Shown: positions 1-7,467, numbered from the stretch's first letter. The stretch: DNA of 10,703 nucleotides from Tannerella sp. (GCA_031277235.1 JAITMT010000021.1:1-10703), one strand, 5' to 3'. Program-made: numbers and translations. Notes: a model not told the origin generated them from the letters alone.

Positions 1-36
1 AAATCCGTATTTTTGATTCGTTGAAGAAATATTTTC

Positions 37-67
37 CAAAGGTATAATCACGAAGAAAAATATAAAA
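37..67 (-). promoter_or_regulatory. Probable leftward Bacteroidota promoter
   Basis: Read on the minus strand, TACCTTTG (44 down to 37) matches the -7 consensus TAnnTTTG. A T-rich stretch lies 19 bases upstream, where the -33 TTTG would sit (67-64 reads TTTT). The start of transcription would be near base 30, so the gene served lies off the left end of the window. The -7 match is exact; the -33 element is only approximate. Confidence 0.45.
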
Positions 68-73
68 AAACAC

Positions 74-101
74 TTTATGTATTTGTTTAAAAATACATAA
101 A
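74..101. repeat. 11-bp perfect inverted repeat, 6-base loop
   Basis: TTTATGTATTT (74-84) and AAATACATAAA (91-101) are perfect reverse complements around GTTTAA. The stem holds only two G:C pairs, so it is a weak RNA hairpin. It lies just upstream of the predicted leftward promoter, where an operator could sit. The rest of 102-332 is AT-rich and holds no gene I can support; the only other structure noticed is a 5-bp hairpin at 178-191 (TGTTT, TCGG, AAACA). Confidence 0.4.
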
Positions 102-332
102 AATCTGTTTTTCAAATATATAATCTTTTTCTTCATAAATAAATAAAAACTAAAAAAGTTGACGGCTAAAATACGGTTGTTTTCGGAAACAGTCTCATAA
201 AAATTCCTAATGATCTTAAACAGATTCCTGAAAGATTGAATCAACCTTAAAGAAAATTAAGATTATATTTTATGTTTTCTATTAAAATATTTATAATCAA
301 TTAGTTATCAGTATATATTCCAAAATGGAAAA

Positions 333-412
333 AGTTGAGACCTGAACCAGGCAAACTGCTATAAAAACCGAAACCCAACCAGTCTCACGACTCGCAGGGT
401 TTCCAATCAACT
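333..412 (-). terminator. Folded element behind ompA, probable terminator
   Basis: In the minus-strand transcript, 28 bases after the ompA stop, GAAACCC (403-397) pairs with GGGTTTC (376-370). An inner AGTC/GACT stem (392-381) sits inside it, and GG plus five Ts (367-363) follow, as in an intrinsic terminator. An outer pair AGTTGA (412-407) and TCAACT (338-333) encloses the whole element, followed by more Ts. Small stems such as CCTG/CAGG lie between. Termination is the simplest reading; the multi-branched shape is only inferred by eye. Confidence 0.45.
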
Positions 413-439
413 AAAAAAAATCACTAAGAACAATAAGAA

Positions 440-2026
440 TCAATAGTTTACGATAATCTCCAGCCGCCTGTTCTTCCGGCGGTTTGCTTCGCCAGTGTTG
501 GGAAACAGCGGTTCCGATTCGCCCTTGCTGAATGTCCGTATCCGCGAAGGCGCCATGCCGTTTTCCACCAGCCAGTCCTTGGCAAGGTCGGCGCGTTCCT
601 GACCGATGCGGATATTGAGGTCATCCGTGCCCAGATCGCAGGTGTGCCCGGTAATATCCAGGGTGACATGCGGATTTGCGGTCATGACCTTGACATAGTC
701 ATCCAGCGCGGCTTTCTGTCCGTCTGTCAGCGTAACAATTCCCAGATTGTAATTACCCATATTCCGCATGTAAATCACATTCAGGGATTCGCCGTACTTT
801 TGACGGCGGACTTTGGCGGTTTCAAGGTATGTTTCGCGTTCCGCACGGATGGCTGCCGTATCCGTTTCGCACGGTTGCATTGTTGGGGAAATTTCCGTTT
901 GGTTACTGTCCGCAGGGGTAACGGCATTCTCCGGCTGTTCCGCATCAACGGTTTCCGTTGGGCTTTCTTCCGGTCGCATTCCGGGTGCGAAATCGTAATA
1001 ACCGTCATCGTCCCGTGCCGGCTGCATGGATTGGTACGTTTTGCGGTCATTCATCCAATTGCGGCAACCTATAGAAAACGCCAGTTTCAGTTTGATGCCG
1101 AAACTCACCGGCGAAAAACGGTCGGACAGTACGGCGGCGGTATTCAGTATTGGCTTTGACGGCTCAACGGGATTGTATTCCACGAAGCGTTTTTGGGTAA
1201 AATCACGTTTCAGCATGCTGTTGAAACCGTAATCCATAAAAACACCGGTGTACAAACTGGTACCGATACCGGTATTCCATTTTACGCCCGTTTCCGCCGT
1301 GCCTGACAGCAATATGCCCAAATCCAATTTTACGCTGTTTGGGGACATATTGAAAACGCCGTATCCCAAATCATTTTGCCAGATTTCCGTCTGGTCGTAA
1401 CCGGGATAATAGCCTGCAAGATTGAGTGTTGCATCCGTGCCGCTGAATTTTTCCGACAGCGGTATCCCCAGTTTTACGCCCAGCGAGACGAAAAACGGAT
1501 GTTTGCCGTCCGTTTGGTACAGTACAGAGAGCGGAATATTCAACATTCCCAACTTTTGCGTTTCGCCGTAACCGGCAACGCGGGTTTGATACACAACCGG
1601 ATTGCCGAACATGTCATCAATCCCGTAACTGTCTGAAAATCCGTTTACTTCGACTGTATTCCGTAAAAAAGCATATTCCAGACCGGAAGACAAGCCCCAG
1701 TTCCGGTTCAGAAAGCGGGTATAGCCGACGCCCAGCGTCCCGCCCAATCCCGCCCTGCCTTTTCCGAAATCCGGGTATCTGCCAAGTGCGGAAAAACCGC
1801 CCGCCGTCCAGAACGAAAGTTCATTGGGACTGTAACCCGTTTCCGGATAACTGCCCGGCGTTGAAAGGTCATCTTCGCCGTATTCTTCATATACGGGTTG
1901 AGCGCTGTTTGCGGTTTGCTTATTGTTCGCCGTCTGTTTATTTTCTACCGTCTGTGCGCAGGCTGTATGCAATACCGAAAGCGCCGCCAGCAACGGGAAA
2001 ATCCTGTTTTTTATCAACTGTTTCAT
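440..2026 (-). CDS. OmpA-family outer membrane protein with N-terminal beta-barrel
   Basis: 528 aa. Residues 1-24 form a signal peptide, probably cut after ACA before Gln25. A short tandem repeat NKQTAN follows twice (29-40). Residues about 70-320 are rich in Gly, Tyr and alternating hydrophobic residues, as in a membrane beta-barrel. Residues about 330-400 are a Pro/Glu/Thr-rich linker. Residues about 410-528 are an OmpA C-terminal domain, which in the family grips peptidoglycan in the periplasm; GHT (461), RA (478-479), GE (502-503) and NRRLE (519-523) are its signature. At the diaminopimelate-binding Asp of E. coli OmpA this protein has Cys463, with Asp one position later. Last gene of the surface operon: its ATG overlaps the preceding stop as ATGA, suggesting coupled translation. 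The likely role is tying the outer membrane to the wall, possibly anchoring the two partner proteins. Confidence 0.88.
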   Translation of the reverse strand: MKQLIKNRIFPLLAALSVLHTACAQTVENKQTANNKQTANSAQPVYEEYGEDDLSTPGSYPETGYSPNELSFWTAGGFSALGRYPDFGKGRAGLGGTLGVGYTRFLNRNWGLSSGLEYAFLRNTVEVNGFSDSYGIDDMFGNPVVYQTRVAGYGETQKLGMLNIPLSVLYQTDGKHPFFVSLGVKLGIPLSEKFSGTDATLNLAGYYPGYDQTEIWQNDLGYGVFNMSPNSVKLDLGILLSGTAETGVKWNTGIGTSLYTGVFMDYGFNSMLKRDFTQKRFVEYNPVEPSKPILNTAAVLSDRFSPVSFGIKLKLAFSIGCRNWMNDRKTYQSMQPARDDDGYYDFAPGMRPEESPTETVDAEQPENAVTPADSNQTEISPTMQPCETDTAAIRAERETYLETAKVRRQKYGESLNVIYMRNMGNYNLGIVTLTDGQKAALDDYVKVMTANPHVTLDITGHTCDLGTDDLNIRIGQERADLAKDWLVENGMAPSRIRTFSKGESEPLFPNTGEANRRKNRRLEIIVNY

Positions 2027-3033
2027 TCTGCAATTAATTTGATGGTTTGACTGTAATTTCCTGCCTTGAATTTCAAGAGGTAAATGCCCGGCTTATCGGG
2101 TAAATCCACCGTTGCAAGCATCTGCCCGTTCAGATTCGCCTTGCCCGAATATTGCCCCTGAGCACCGTAAATTTCCACAACCGCATTTTGCAAAAGCGCT
2201 TTGTCCGGCGTTTCAATCTGAACATGTACCCTTGCATTGCGGGGTACGGGATTGGGATATGCCGATATCCGGACGGTTTCCATTGGCGGAACAAAATGGC
2301 AGGGACAGGAAATATATTCCGTTCCCGCGCTGTCAACGGCTTTCACCGTGTATTCCGCCGTCTTGTTCAGGTCTGCGCCTCCGGTGTAGTAACTGCCTCC
2401 GTTGGCGGCGTGCGAGCCTTCCCTTAACAGTTGTCCGTCCCCATACCAGTAATAATAGGTAAACTTGTGACCGCCATTGGTCGCGCTGTTGTTGTTTGCC
2501 AGCAGCGTGTGCCGTCCCAACTGCACGATAAGCGGCAGGCACGGAGCAATTTCAGTTTTCTCCATGTACCAGACCAGAACGCTGTCGCGCGTTTCGTGTT
2601 TCAGTTGCAGGAGATAGCCGTCCATTTCCACGTCCCGCATCCAAAAGGCGCCAACTGCCGAATTTTCGCGTCTTGCCCTTGCCAGTTCGATGCGCGAACC
2701 GTTCCAGCTGTTTGGGGAACCGGGGATTATTTCGGTCATTCCGCTTGCCGTGCCGTCAATATCCAGAAAGATTTGTGGATTCAGGGCATTTCCCTTCAGC
2801 GGAATATGTATTTCCGAGCCGCTTTCGCCCGTGTAACCGCCTTTCAGGAAAAGCGTTCCGGTTTGCAGATACAGTTTTCCGTCAGGTTTCAACGCAAAAT
2901 CCCCTGCCACGGTTATCGGCGTGTTGCCTTCCCCGGTTGCCGCCATCCCGTAAAGTTCCTGCGCCGACGCCGGCGTGTGGAAAGCGGGAAGGAACAGGGC
3001 TTGCCATAAAATGATTTGTAACAGATTTTTCAT
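2023..3033 (-). CDS. Secreted protein with T9SS type A sorting domain
   Basis: 336 aa. Signal peptide 1-24, probable cut after ASA before Gln25. Residues 25-160 are a beta-rich region I do not recognise. Residues about 165-250 (CLPLIV to ISCPCHFVPP) resemble an Ig/PKD-like module with paired cysteines (243 and 245). Residues about 255-336 match the Por_Secre_tail T9SS sorting domain: the ISAYPNPV motif, a central VVEIYGAQGQ strand, then PGIYLLKF and a final strand. Such proteins cross the outer membrane by T9SS and are attached to the surface or released, usually after loss of the domain. The gene lies 11 bases after its upstream neighbour and overlaps ompA by 4 bases, so the three are probably made together. 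No enzyme motif was seen, so an adhesin or surface-layer role is inferred, not shown. Confidence 0.8.
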   Translation of the reverse strand: MKNLLQIILWQALFLPAFHTPASAQELYGMAATGEGNTPITVAGDFALKPDGKLYLQTGTLFLKGGYTGESGSEIHIPLKGNALNPQIFLDIDGTASGMTEIIPGSPNSWNGSRIELARARRENSAVGAFWMRDVEMDGYLLQLKHETRDSVLVWYMEKTEIAPCLPLIVQLGRHTLLANNNSATNGGHKFTYYYWYGDGQLLREGSHAANGGSYYTGGADLNKTAEYTVKAVDSAGTEYISCPCHFVPPMETVRISAYPNPVPRNARVHVQIETPDKALLQNAVVEIYGAQGQYSGKANLNGQMLATVDLPDKPGIYLLKFKAGNYSQTIKLIAE

Positions 3034-3044
3034 ATAAATGGAAT

Positions 3045-4412
3045 TTAGTACAGTTGCAAAATCGGTTGCAGGGTAACGGTAACATTGCCCGAATAGGTCT
3101 GGACGGATGAATGCACGTACAGCCGGATGGAAGTTGCCGGGTCACTGACAAAAACGGTTATGCAGGACGGTTCGTTGAAATAGTTGCCGGCGGCGTCCCT
3201 CAACGGTTTGCGGGCAATTGTCCAGGTAAACGCTCCGCCCGTATCCAGCATAACGTAATCCACATCCAGGGCGTTTAACGCTCCGGGAATATTGGCGATT
3301 TGAACCGTTGCGACGTACAGTCCGGCGGGAACGGTTTTCTGCGCATATCCCATATCCACCCAGCCGCCGGGAATACCGACCGGACTCGGCGTGTAGTCAA
3401 GTTGAATGGGGGTACCCGGTATTTGCTGCTGCTTCCATTGCAGATTTTGATTGCCAATCAGGATGGAATTGGGATGTTCGGGCGGCGTAATGCCGGCGTG
3501 ACTGTTCCACATGATTTCATTTACAATATCGTCGGACAGTTTTTCCCGCGTTACGGACTTGTCCTCAATATGTACCGTAGTGACGGCATTTGCCGCGATT
3601 TTCCCGGAAGTTACGGCGCTGTCTGCCAGATGCGCGGCTGTTACTCCGCCGGGAGCAATGCCCAGCGTGAAGGGCGACAGTTCCGTTCCCGTGCCGGAAC
3701 GGATCAGACCGCCGTTTACGGTCGCGTCCACAACTTCATTGCCGACAACGCCGTCCAGTTCGTTTTCATGTACCAGTTTTACAATGCTGTCCCCCATCCC
3801 GGACGTACCGAAATTCTGCGTAATCTGCCCGATCAGAATGTCGCCCAGCGTCGTGTTGTAAACCATGCTGCTTCCCAGGGTGGAAATGACATTGTCCGCC
3901 AGTTTTCCCAGCGTTACGCTTTGATCGGCTATTTTGTCCGTCGTAACGCCTTCCCGTTCAATTCCCAGCGTGTAGGGCGACAGTTCCGTACCGGCGCCGG
4001 AGCGGAATAAACCGCCGCCGGACGTTGCATCCGCTACTTCGTTGCCGACAATGCTGTCCTTCTCCAAAACGGAACCGCCCGGAAGGGATGTTTCGCCGTC
4101 TGCCTGCCGCAGCCATTTTACGCCGTCGCTCACATACACGCCGGGCTTCACGTCGCTGTCTGTCGCCATGTTATAGACGGTCATTCCCCTGACGTGCGCC
4201 AAAAGCGGGAAGGCGTCGCCGCTGTTTCTCAGGTTTACCCTGGGCAAAGCCAGCCCCAAAGATGCATTGCCCGCCGACACGTCATCGTCGGGATTCAAGT
4301 CCAGTACGGCGGAACTGTTCGGAGTTTCACTGCCGCCAATGCGCATTTGCGCGTTCACACTGACCATTCCTGCTACCGCAAGAATGAATAATAAAAAAAC
4401 TTTTCTTTTCAT
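3045..4412 (-). CDS. Secreted protein with tail-fibre-like decapeptide repeats
   Basis: 455 aa. Signal peptide 1-21 (cut after VNA before Gln22). Residues 22-105 are a start common to Bacteroidota surface proteins: SSAVLDLN, then LPRVNL and GMTVYN, then GVYVSDGVKWLR. A 30-residue block beginning VGNEV occurs twice (122-151 and 223-252, 24 of 30 identical). Each copy is followed by decapeptides of the form VTxxKIADxx, two after the first block (156-175) and four after the second (257-296). This resembles repeats in phage tail fibres and trimeric fibrous proteins. Residues about 330-455 form a beta-rich C-terminal domain I do not recognise, ending in TVTLQPILQLY, with no T9SS sorting signal. 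First gene of the surface operon. No TAnnTTTG promoter box was found in the 272 bases before it. A fibrous surface or adhesive role is inferred. Confidence 0.75.
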   Translation of the reverse strand: MKRKVFLLFILAVAGMVSVNAQMRIGGSETPNSSAVLDLNPDDDVSAGNASLGLALPRVNLRNSGDAFPLLAHVRGMTVYNMATDSDVKPGVYVSDGVKWLRQADGETSLPGGSVLEKDSIVGNEVADATSGGGLFRSGAGTELSPYTLGIEREGVTTDKIADQSVTLGKLADNVISTLGSSMVYNTTLGDILIGQITQNFGTSGMGDSIVKLVHENELDGVVGNEVVDATVNGGLIRSGTGTELSPFTLGIAPGGVTAAHLADSAVTSGKIAANAVTTVHIEDKSVTREKLSDDIVNEIMWNSHAGITPPEHPNSILIGNQNLQWKQQQIPGTPIQLDYTPSPVGIPGGWVDMGYAQKTVPAGLYVATVQIANIPGALNALDVDYVMLDTGGAFTWTIARKPLRDAAGNYFNEPSCITVFVSDPATSIRLYVHSSVQTYSGNVTVTLQPILQLY

Positions 4413-4474
4413 TTTTTGATCAATTAAAATGTTAGTAAATAATAAAATAAAAAAATATAATCTGTTGAATTTTT

Positions 4475-4593
4475 GAATCTTAAACCTCGAACTTTGAACC
4501 TTGAACCTTGAACTTCAAATCTTGAACTTTGAACCTTAAACTTTGAACCTTGAACTTCAAATCTTGAACTTTGAACCTTGAACTTTGAACCTT
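4475..4593. repeat. Tandem heptanucleotide array, 17 units
   Basis: Seventeen heptamers, mostly GAACCTT or GAACTTT with variants GAACTTC, AAATCTT and AAACCTC, run without a register break for 119 bases. A higher-order unit of six heptamers (42 bases) occurs twice, 4503-4544 and 4545-4586, with one difference at its sixth heptamer (AAACTTT against GAACTTT). Looser TTCAAAT-like copies continue at 4624-4650. The array sits between the HTH gene and the surface operon. There are no unique spacers, so it is not CRISPR. Similar short intergenic arrays are known in Bacteroidota; the function is unknown. Confidence 0.85.
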
Positions 4594-4684
4594 GCATTGC
4601 CATCCCGAATCGCGTTCGGAAATTTTCAAATCTTCAAATTGTCAAATTTTTAAATGCCGAAGGCGTTAATTTTCAAACTGTCTG

Positions 4685-4981
4685 TTACCTTTTTTTCCGT
4701 TTTTCAAAATGTTCCCTGATAAAAGTTTCCACTTCGGATTGCAGATAGAAAGTTTTCTGGTCTATCCGGTGGAAGGGCAGCCATTTCAAACTGCGGTAGC
4801 GTTGCAGGGAACGCTTGCTGACGTTGAGCATCATGCACAAATCCTGGTTGTCCAGCAGCAGTTCGCCGTCCAGCAGCGGACGTTCCCTTTCGGGCGGCTT
4901 TGCAAACCGGTCTTCCAGCCGGTCGAAGCGTTCCATGATCCGCTTCATCCACGATTCCATATATTCCCTTTCGATTAGCAT
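4685..4981 (-). CDS. Excisionase-type helix-turn-helix protein (second HTH)
   Basis: 98 aa. Residues 8-28 look like a short coiled coil (MESWMKRIMERFDRLEDRF). Residues about 40-92 form a MerR/excisionase-like winged HTH: LLLDNQDLCMMLNVSKRSLQRYRS is the recognition part, then the wing with FHRIDQKTFYL and a closing helix rich in Glu and Lys. Small proteins of this type are common in Bacteroidota conjugative and mobilizable elements, where they act as excision or transcription factors. The same fold, with a matching DxC...LxxxxxxLQR pattern, occurs in the first HTH gene on the other side of the primase. The start is uncertain: Met8 (4960) has a purine-rich AAAGGG five bases ahead of it, whereas Met1 does not. 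The 91-base gap to the primase holds no clear promoter, so it is probably cotranscribed. Confidence 0.8.
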   Translation of the reverse strand: MLIEREYMESWMKRIMERFDRLEDRFAKPPERERPLLDGELLLDNQDLCMMLNVSKRSLQRYRSLKWLPFHRIDQKTFYLQSEVETFIREHFEKRKKR

Positions 4982-5072
4982 TTCCGTTGTAATGAATTAT
5001 TTTGTTCCACTGTATTATATCGTATTGTGTTACATCGTGCCGTGCACTCAACCCGTGTTGTGTAAGCCCCGT

Positions 5073-7145
5073 TTACCGGATACGTCCGATAACGAAATGA
5101 CTTTCATTGACGGAATCCCTGAGAATTATTTCCCGGTCCAGCATGAACCGGATATAACTTTTGGCGGTGCGTTCCCTGACGTCCAGCAGGGACTGGATCT
5201 GTCCGCACAGTTCGGCGTAGGTATGGAAGCGCTTTTGGGCAAATACCGTCCGGGCAACCCCCGCCAGTTCGGTTTCCTTGCGCTTTTCCTTTTCCTCCCG
5301 GGGTTTTTCGCCGAGACAGGCGTGCATTTCCCTTTCCCTGTTCCACGAGAACTGGATGAGCGGCACGTCCAGCGGACTACCATCCCTGACTTTCAATGCC
5401 TTGACGACCGAAACCTGCGGGTTGTCATCCTTTTCTATCGAAAGGATGGCTGCCGCCTTGCGCTGCAACTCCGAGCCGAGATGTCCGCGCAGTTTCATGC
5501 CGTTGGGAATGAAGTGCAGCACACAGACAATGCAGGTTTTGTAAATGCCTGCCAGACGGTACAGTTCGTCAATCAGACCGACGCTTTCCGCCTCGTCGTT
5601 GGCGCAGCGCACCAGGTCGGCTATGCCGTCAATGACGACCATTTGAATGCCGCCAAACTGGTAATGGAACTTGTCCATGCTCTGCACGATCGCCTGCAGG
5701 CGTTCCTTCCGGGACATTCCCGTCAGACAGTAAGCCTTGAAACAGGCGGGCATCGCTTCCAGATTTCCCCGCTTCAAAATGCCGGAAATGTTTTTATACA
5801 GTTGGGAATCGGACTGTTCCGTATCGTACAGCAGAACGGCTTTATTATCCGTATTGCGCTGAACGGAAGTACCCAGCGTATCAATGCCATCATCCCTTTC
5901 GCGGACAGTTCCCGCAATCAGGCTGCCGGCAAAATGGCTTTTTCCCGTGCCTTCGCCGCCGGTAATGCCGAACAGGTTGCCCTGCGTGCCCAGCGGTACG
6001 CCGTTGACGGATACGAGCATTTCCGATTTTGCGGGAGGACAGTCAAAGTCTATCTCGCAGGGTTTCAGGATCGCCATGGTTTCCGCGTATAAGCCGTCCA
6101 GAAATTCGAGGAAAAGGCGGTTGAAGTTTTCCCGCGTATTGCCGAGCCGGAACCAGTCGGAAACATCCTTTTCCGTTTTTGTTCCCGCAAGCGGCAAAAC
6201 AAGCCGTTTAACGTCCAGACCCGCCAGCTGCTGCGCGTGTTTTGCAGACGATTCCAGTCCCGTTTTGTCAGTATCATACAGCAAAATGACATGCTTGAAA
6301 CGGCAGGACAGTTTTTTGACAGTGTTTTGCGGAATGCGGGATGTTTCCGAATTGAAGCAGATGGCGTAATAGCCTTTGGCAGCCAGCGAGAGAACATCCT
6401 TCTCCCCGCCCGTAATAAACAGCGAATCGCCCCGGGCGGGCAACTGTTCCAGCCCGAAACAGTAACTGTCCGGCAGGAGACCGCCGTACAGGAAACGGAT
6501 TTCCGAAAGGGGACGGTAGATTTTGACGTGCCGCTTGCCCTGGTAGCCGAACAGCGGTTCGGCGTCCGTCGAATAAAAAACGAACGGTTTTCCGTCGCCG
6601 TTTTCGCTCCGGAATTCCTTCAGCGAAACAACCCTGTATGTTTTCAGCAATTCTTCCGTTATGCCGTACTGCGCCCAGAAGGAAAGTTCTTTAGCCGAAA
6701 AGGTTTGCTGTAGGATGGAATGGGGTTTTGACTTTTTCGGGGCGGGAATCGGGTTAGGCATGAAACTGTTTTCGGGTTGCTTCCGGGGTTTGTCGCCCGG
6801 CAGGGAAACCGAAACGATAAAGGACCGGTCGTTTTCGTCCAGACCCAGCGACAGGTCGCGGTTTACCGTCTTCAGTATCTCGATGAAATCCCCGGAACTG
6901 TTGCAGTCCAGACCCCTGATTTTGCCCAGAATGTCGAAACAGTCGCCGCTGAAAGTATCGTCCCCGAAATCCTTCATCCGGTACGTCCCGCTACGGCGGT
7001 CGAAGTAGATGTTGCACGACGCCTTCCGGTCTTCGTACAGCGGATTGTGGAAGTTGCGCCCCACCCGCCATTCGCCGGGAATGTAATGTTTGAAAATATC
7101 CAGACCGTTACCGGTCCGTCTTAGTATTTCGTCTCTGTTCAACAT
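5073..7145 (-). CDS. Toprim primase / P-loop ATPase (mobile-element replication protein)
   Basis: 690 aa from the chosen ATG. Residues about 30-80 align with the CHC2 zinc-binding domain of DnaG-type primases, but the four ligand positions read Asn34, Tyr37, Met57 and Phe60, so zinc is unlikely to bind there. Residues about 240-330 are a Toprim domain, with Glu248 (FITGGEKD) and the DxD pair Asp291/Asp293 (LLYDTDKTG) for metal. Residues about 385-600 are a RecA/RepA-like ATPase, with Walker A GGEGTGKS at 396-403 and Walker B MVVIDG with Asp506. A Lys/Glu-rich linker leads to a probable winged-helix end (about 627-687). The layout suits primer synthesis joined to helicase loading or unwinding on a plasmid, phage or integrative element. 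An ATG at 7184 would add 13 residues and lengthen the overlap with the first HTH gene from 38 to 77 bases; I prefer 7145. Neither start has a Shine-Dalgarno sequence. Confidence 0.85.
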   Translation of the reverse strand: MLNRDEILRRTGNGLDIFKHYIPGEWRVGRNFHNPLYEDRKASCNIYFDRRSGTYRMKDFGDDTFSGDCFDILGKIRGLDCNSSGDFIEILKTVNRDLSLGLDENDRSFIVSVSLPGDKPRKQPENSFMPNPIPAPKKSKPHSILQQTFSAKELSFWAQYGITEELLKTYRVVSLKEFRSENGDGKPFVFYSTDAEPLFGYQGKRHVKIYRPLSEIRFLYGGLLPDSYCFGLEQLPARGDSLFITGGEKDVLSLAAKGYYAICFNSETSRIPQNTVKKLSCRFKHVILLYDTDKTGLESSAKHAQQLAGLDVKRLVLPLAGTKTEKDVSDWFRLGNTRENFNRLFLEFLDGLYAETMAILKPCEIDFDCPPAKSEMLVSVNGVPLGTQGNLFGITGGEGTGKSHFAGSLIAGTVRERDDGIDTLGTSVQRNTDNKAVLLYDTEQSDSQLYKNISGILKRGNLEAMPACFKAYCLTGMSRKERLQAIVQSMDKFHYQFGGIQMVVIDGIADLVRCANDEAESVGLIDELYRLAGIYKTCIVCVLHFIPNGMKLRGHLGSELQRKAAAILSIEKDDNPQVSVVKALKVRDGSPLDVPLIQFSWNREREMHACLGEKPREEKEKRKETELAGVARTVFAQKRFHTYAELCGQIQSLLDVRERTAKSYIRFMLDREIILRDSVNESHFVIGRIR

Positions 7146-7467
7146 AAAAGCGGTTGTTTTTAATAAGTTCCTGTAACTGTTCATCGCTGCAGCGGATGAG
7201 GTTGTTTTTCATCAGGCGCTGAATCTCGCTGATGCGGTAATAGTTTCTCCCGCGTATCCGGGAGTAGGTGACGGCGTTTGCCGCCCGGAGGCGCTGCAGC
7301 GTCTTGTTGCCGATTTTCAGAAAGGTGCAGACGTCGTAACTGTCCACCCAGTCGTCTTCGGGCTGTTCTTCGGCTTTCTTCTGCAGGGCGGAAACGAATT
7401 TGGCAATCGTGTTGAGTTTCGACTGTAAATCCCTGAATGCCTGCGATTCGATTGTAATGACTTCCAT
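7108..7467 (-). CDS. Excisionase-type helix-turn-helix protein (first HTH)
   Basis: 119 aa. Residues 10-35 are a helical, coiled-coil-like lead. Residues about 38-92 form a winged HTH of the excisionase/MerR class (DDWVDSYDVCTFLKIGNKTL, then QRLRAANAV, then wing GRNYYRISEIQRL). Residues 93-119 are a basic tail. The opening MEVITIESQAF is typical of small HTH proteins in Bacteroidota integrative elements. The first ATG at 7467 is used. The open frame extends 10 codons further to a TTG at 7497, but that TTG lies inside the predicted -7 promoter box, so it cannot be the start if that box is used. The 3' end overlaps the primase gene by 38 bases in another frame. Likely roles are control of the module's own operon and, if a recombinase exists elsewhere, excision. 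Confidence 0.82.
   Translation of the reverse strand: MEVITIESQAFRDLQSKLNTIAKFVSALQKKAEEQPEDDWVDSYDVCTFLKIGNKTLQRLRAANAVTYSRIRGRNYYRISEIQRLMKNNLIRCSDEQLQELIKNNRFYVEQRRNTKTDR

Noticed and set aside
333..412. tRNA-like cloverleaf
   Set aside because: The closing stem and several arms suggested one, but the putative T arm is a 4-bp stem with a 3-base loop and there is no anticodon arm of correct size.
1..439. Insertion sequence or attachment site at the left edge
   Set aside because: No transposase fragment, terminal inverted repeats or target duplication could be found, and no sequence matching the right side of the module.
3300..4010. 236-codon plus-strand frame inside the repeat-protein gene
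   Set aside because: Antisense shadow of a gene with signal peptide and internal repeats; no promoter and no recognisable domain.
4475..4593. CRISPR array
   Set aside because: Units of seven bases in direct tandem with no unique spacers and no cas genes nearby.
4653..4667. Terminator behind the second HTH gene
   Set aside because: The GCC/GGC stem has only three contiguous pairs and no clean T run follows.
5000..5045. Iteron-like ATCGT repeats before the second HTH gene
   Set aside because: Only two short copies of five exact bases; not distinguishable from chance.
4815..6092. 425-codon open frame on the plus strand
   Set aside because: It runs antisense through the second HTH gene and the primase, whose motifs are intact. 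Its product is Phe- and Gln-rich with no domain, as expected of a shadow frame.
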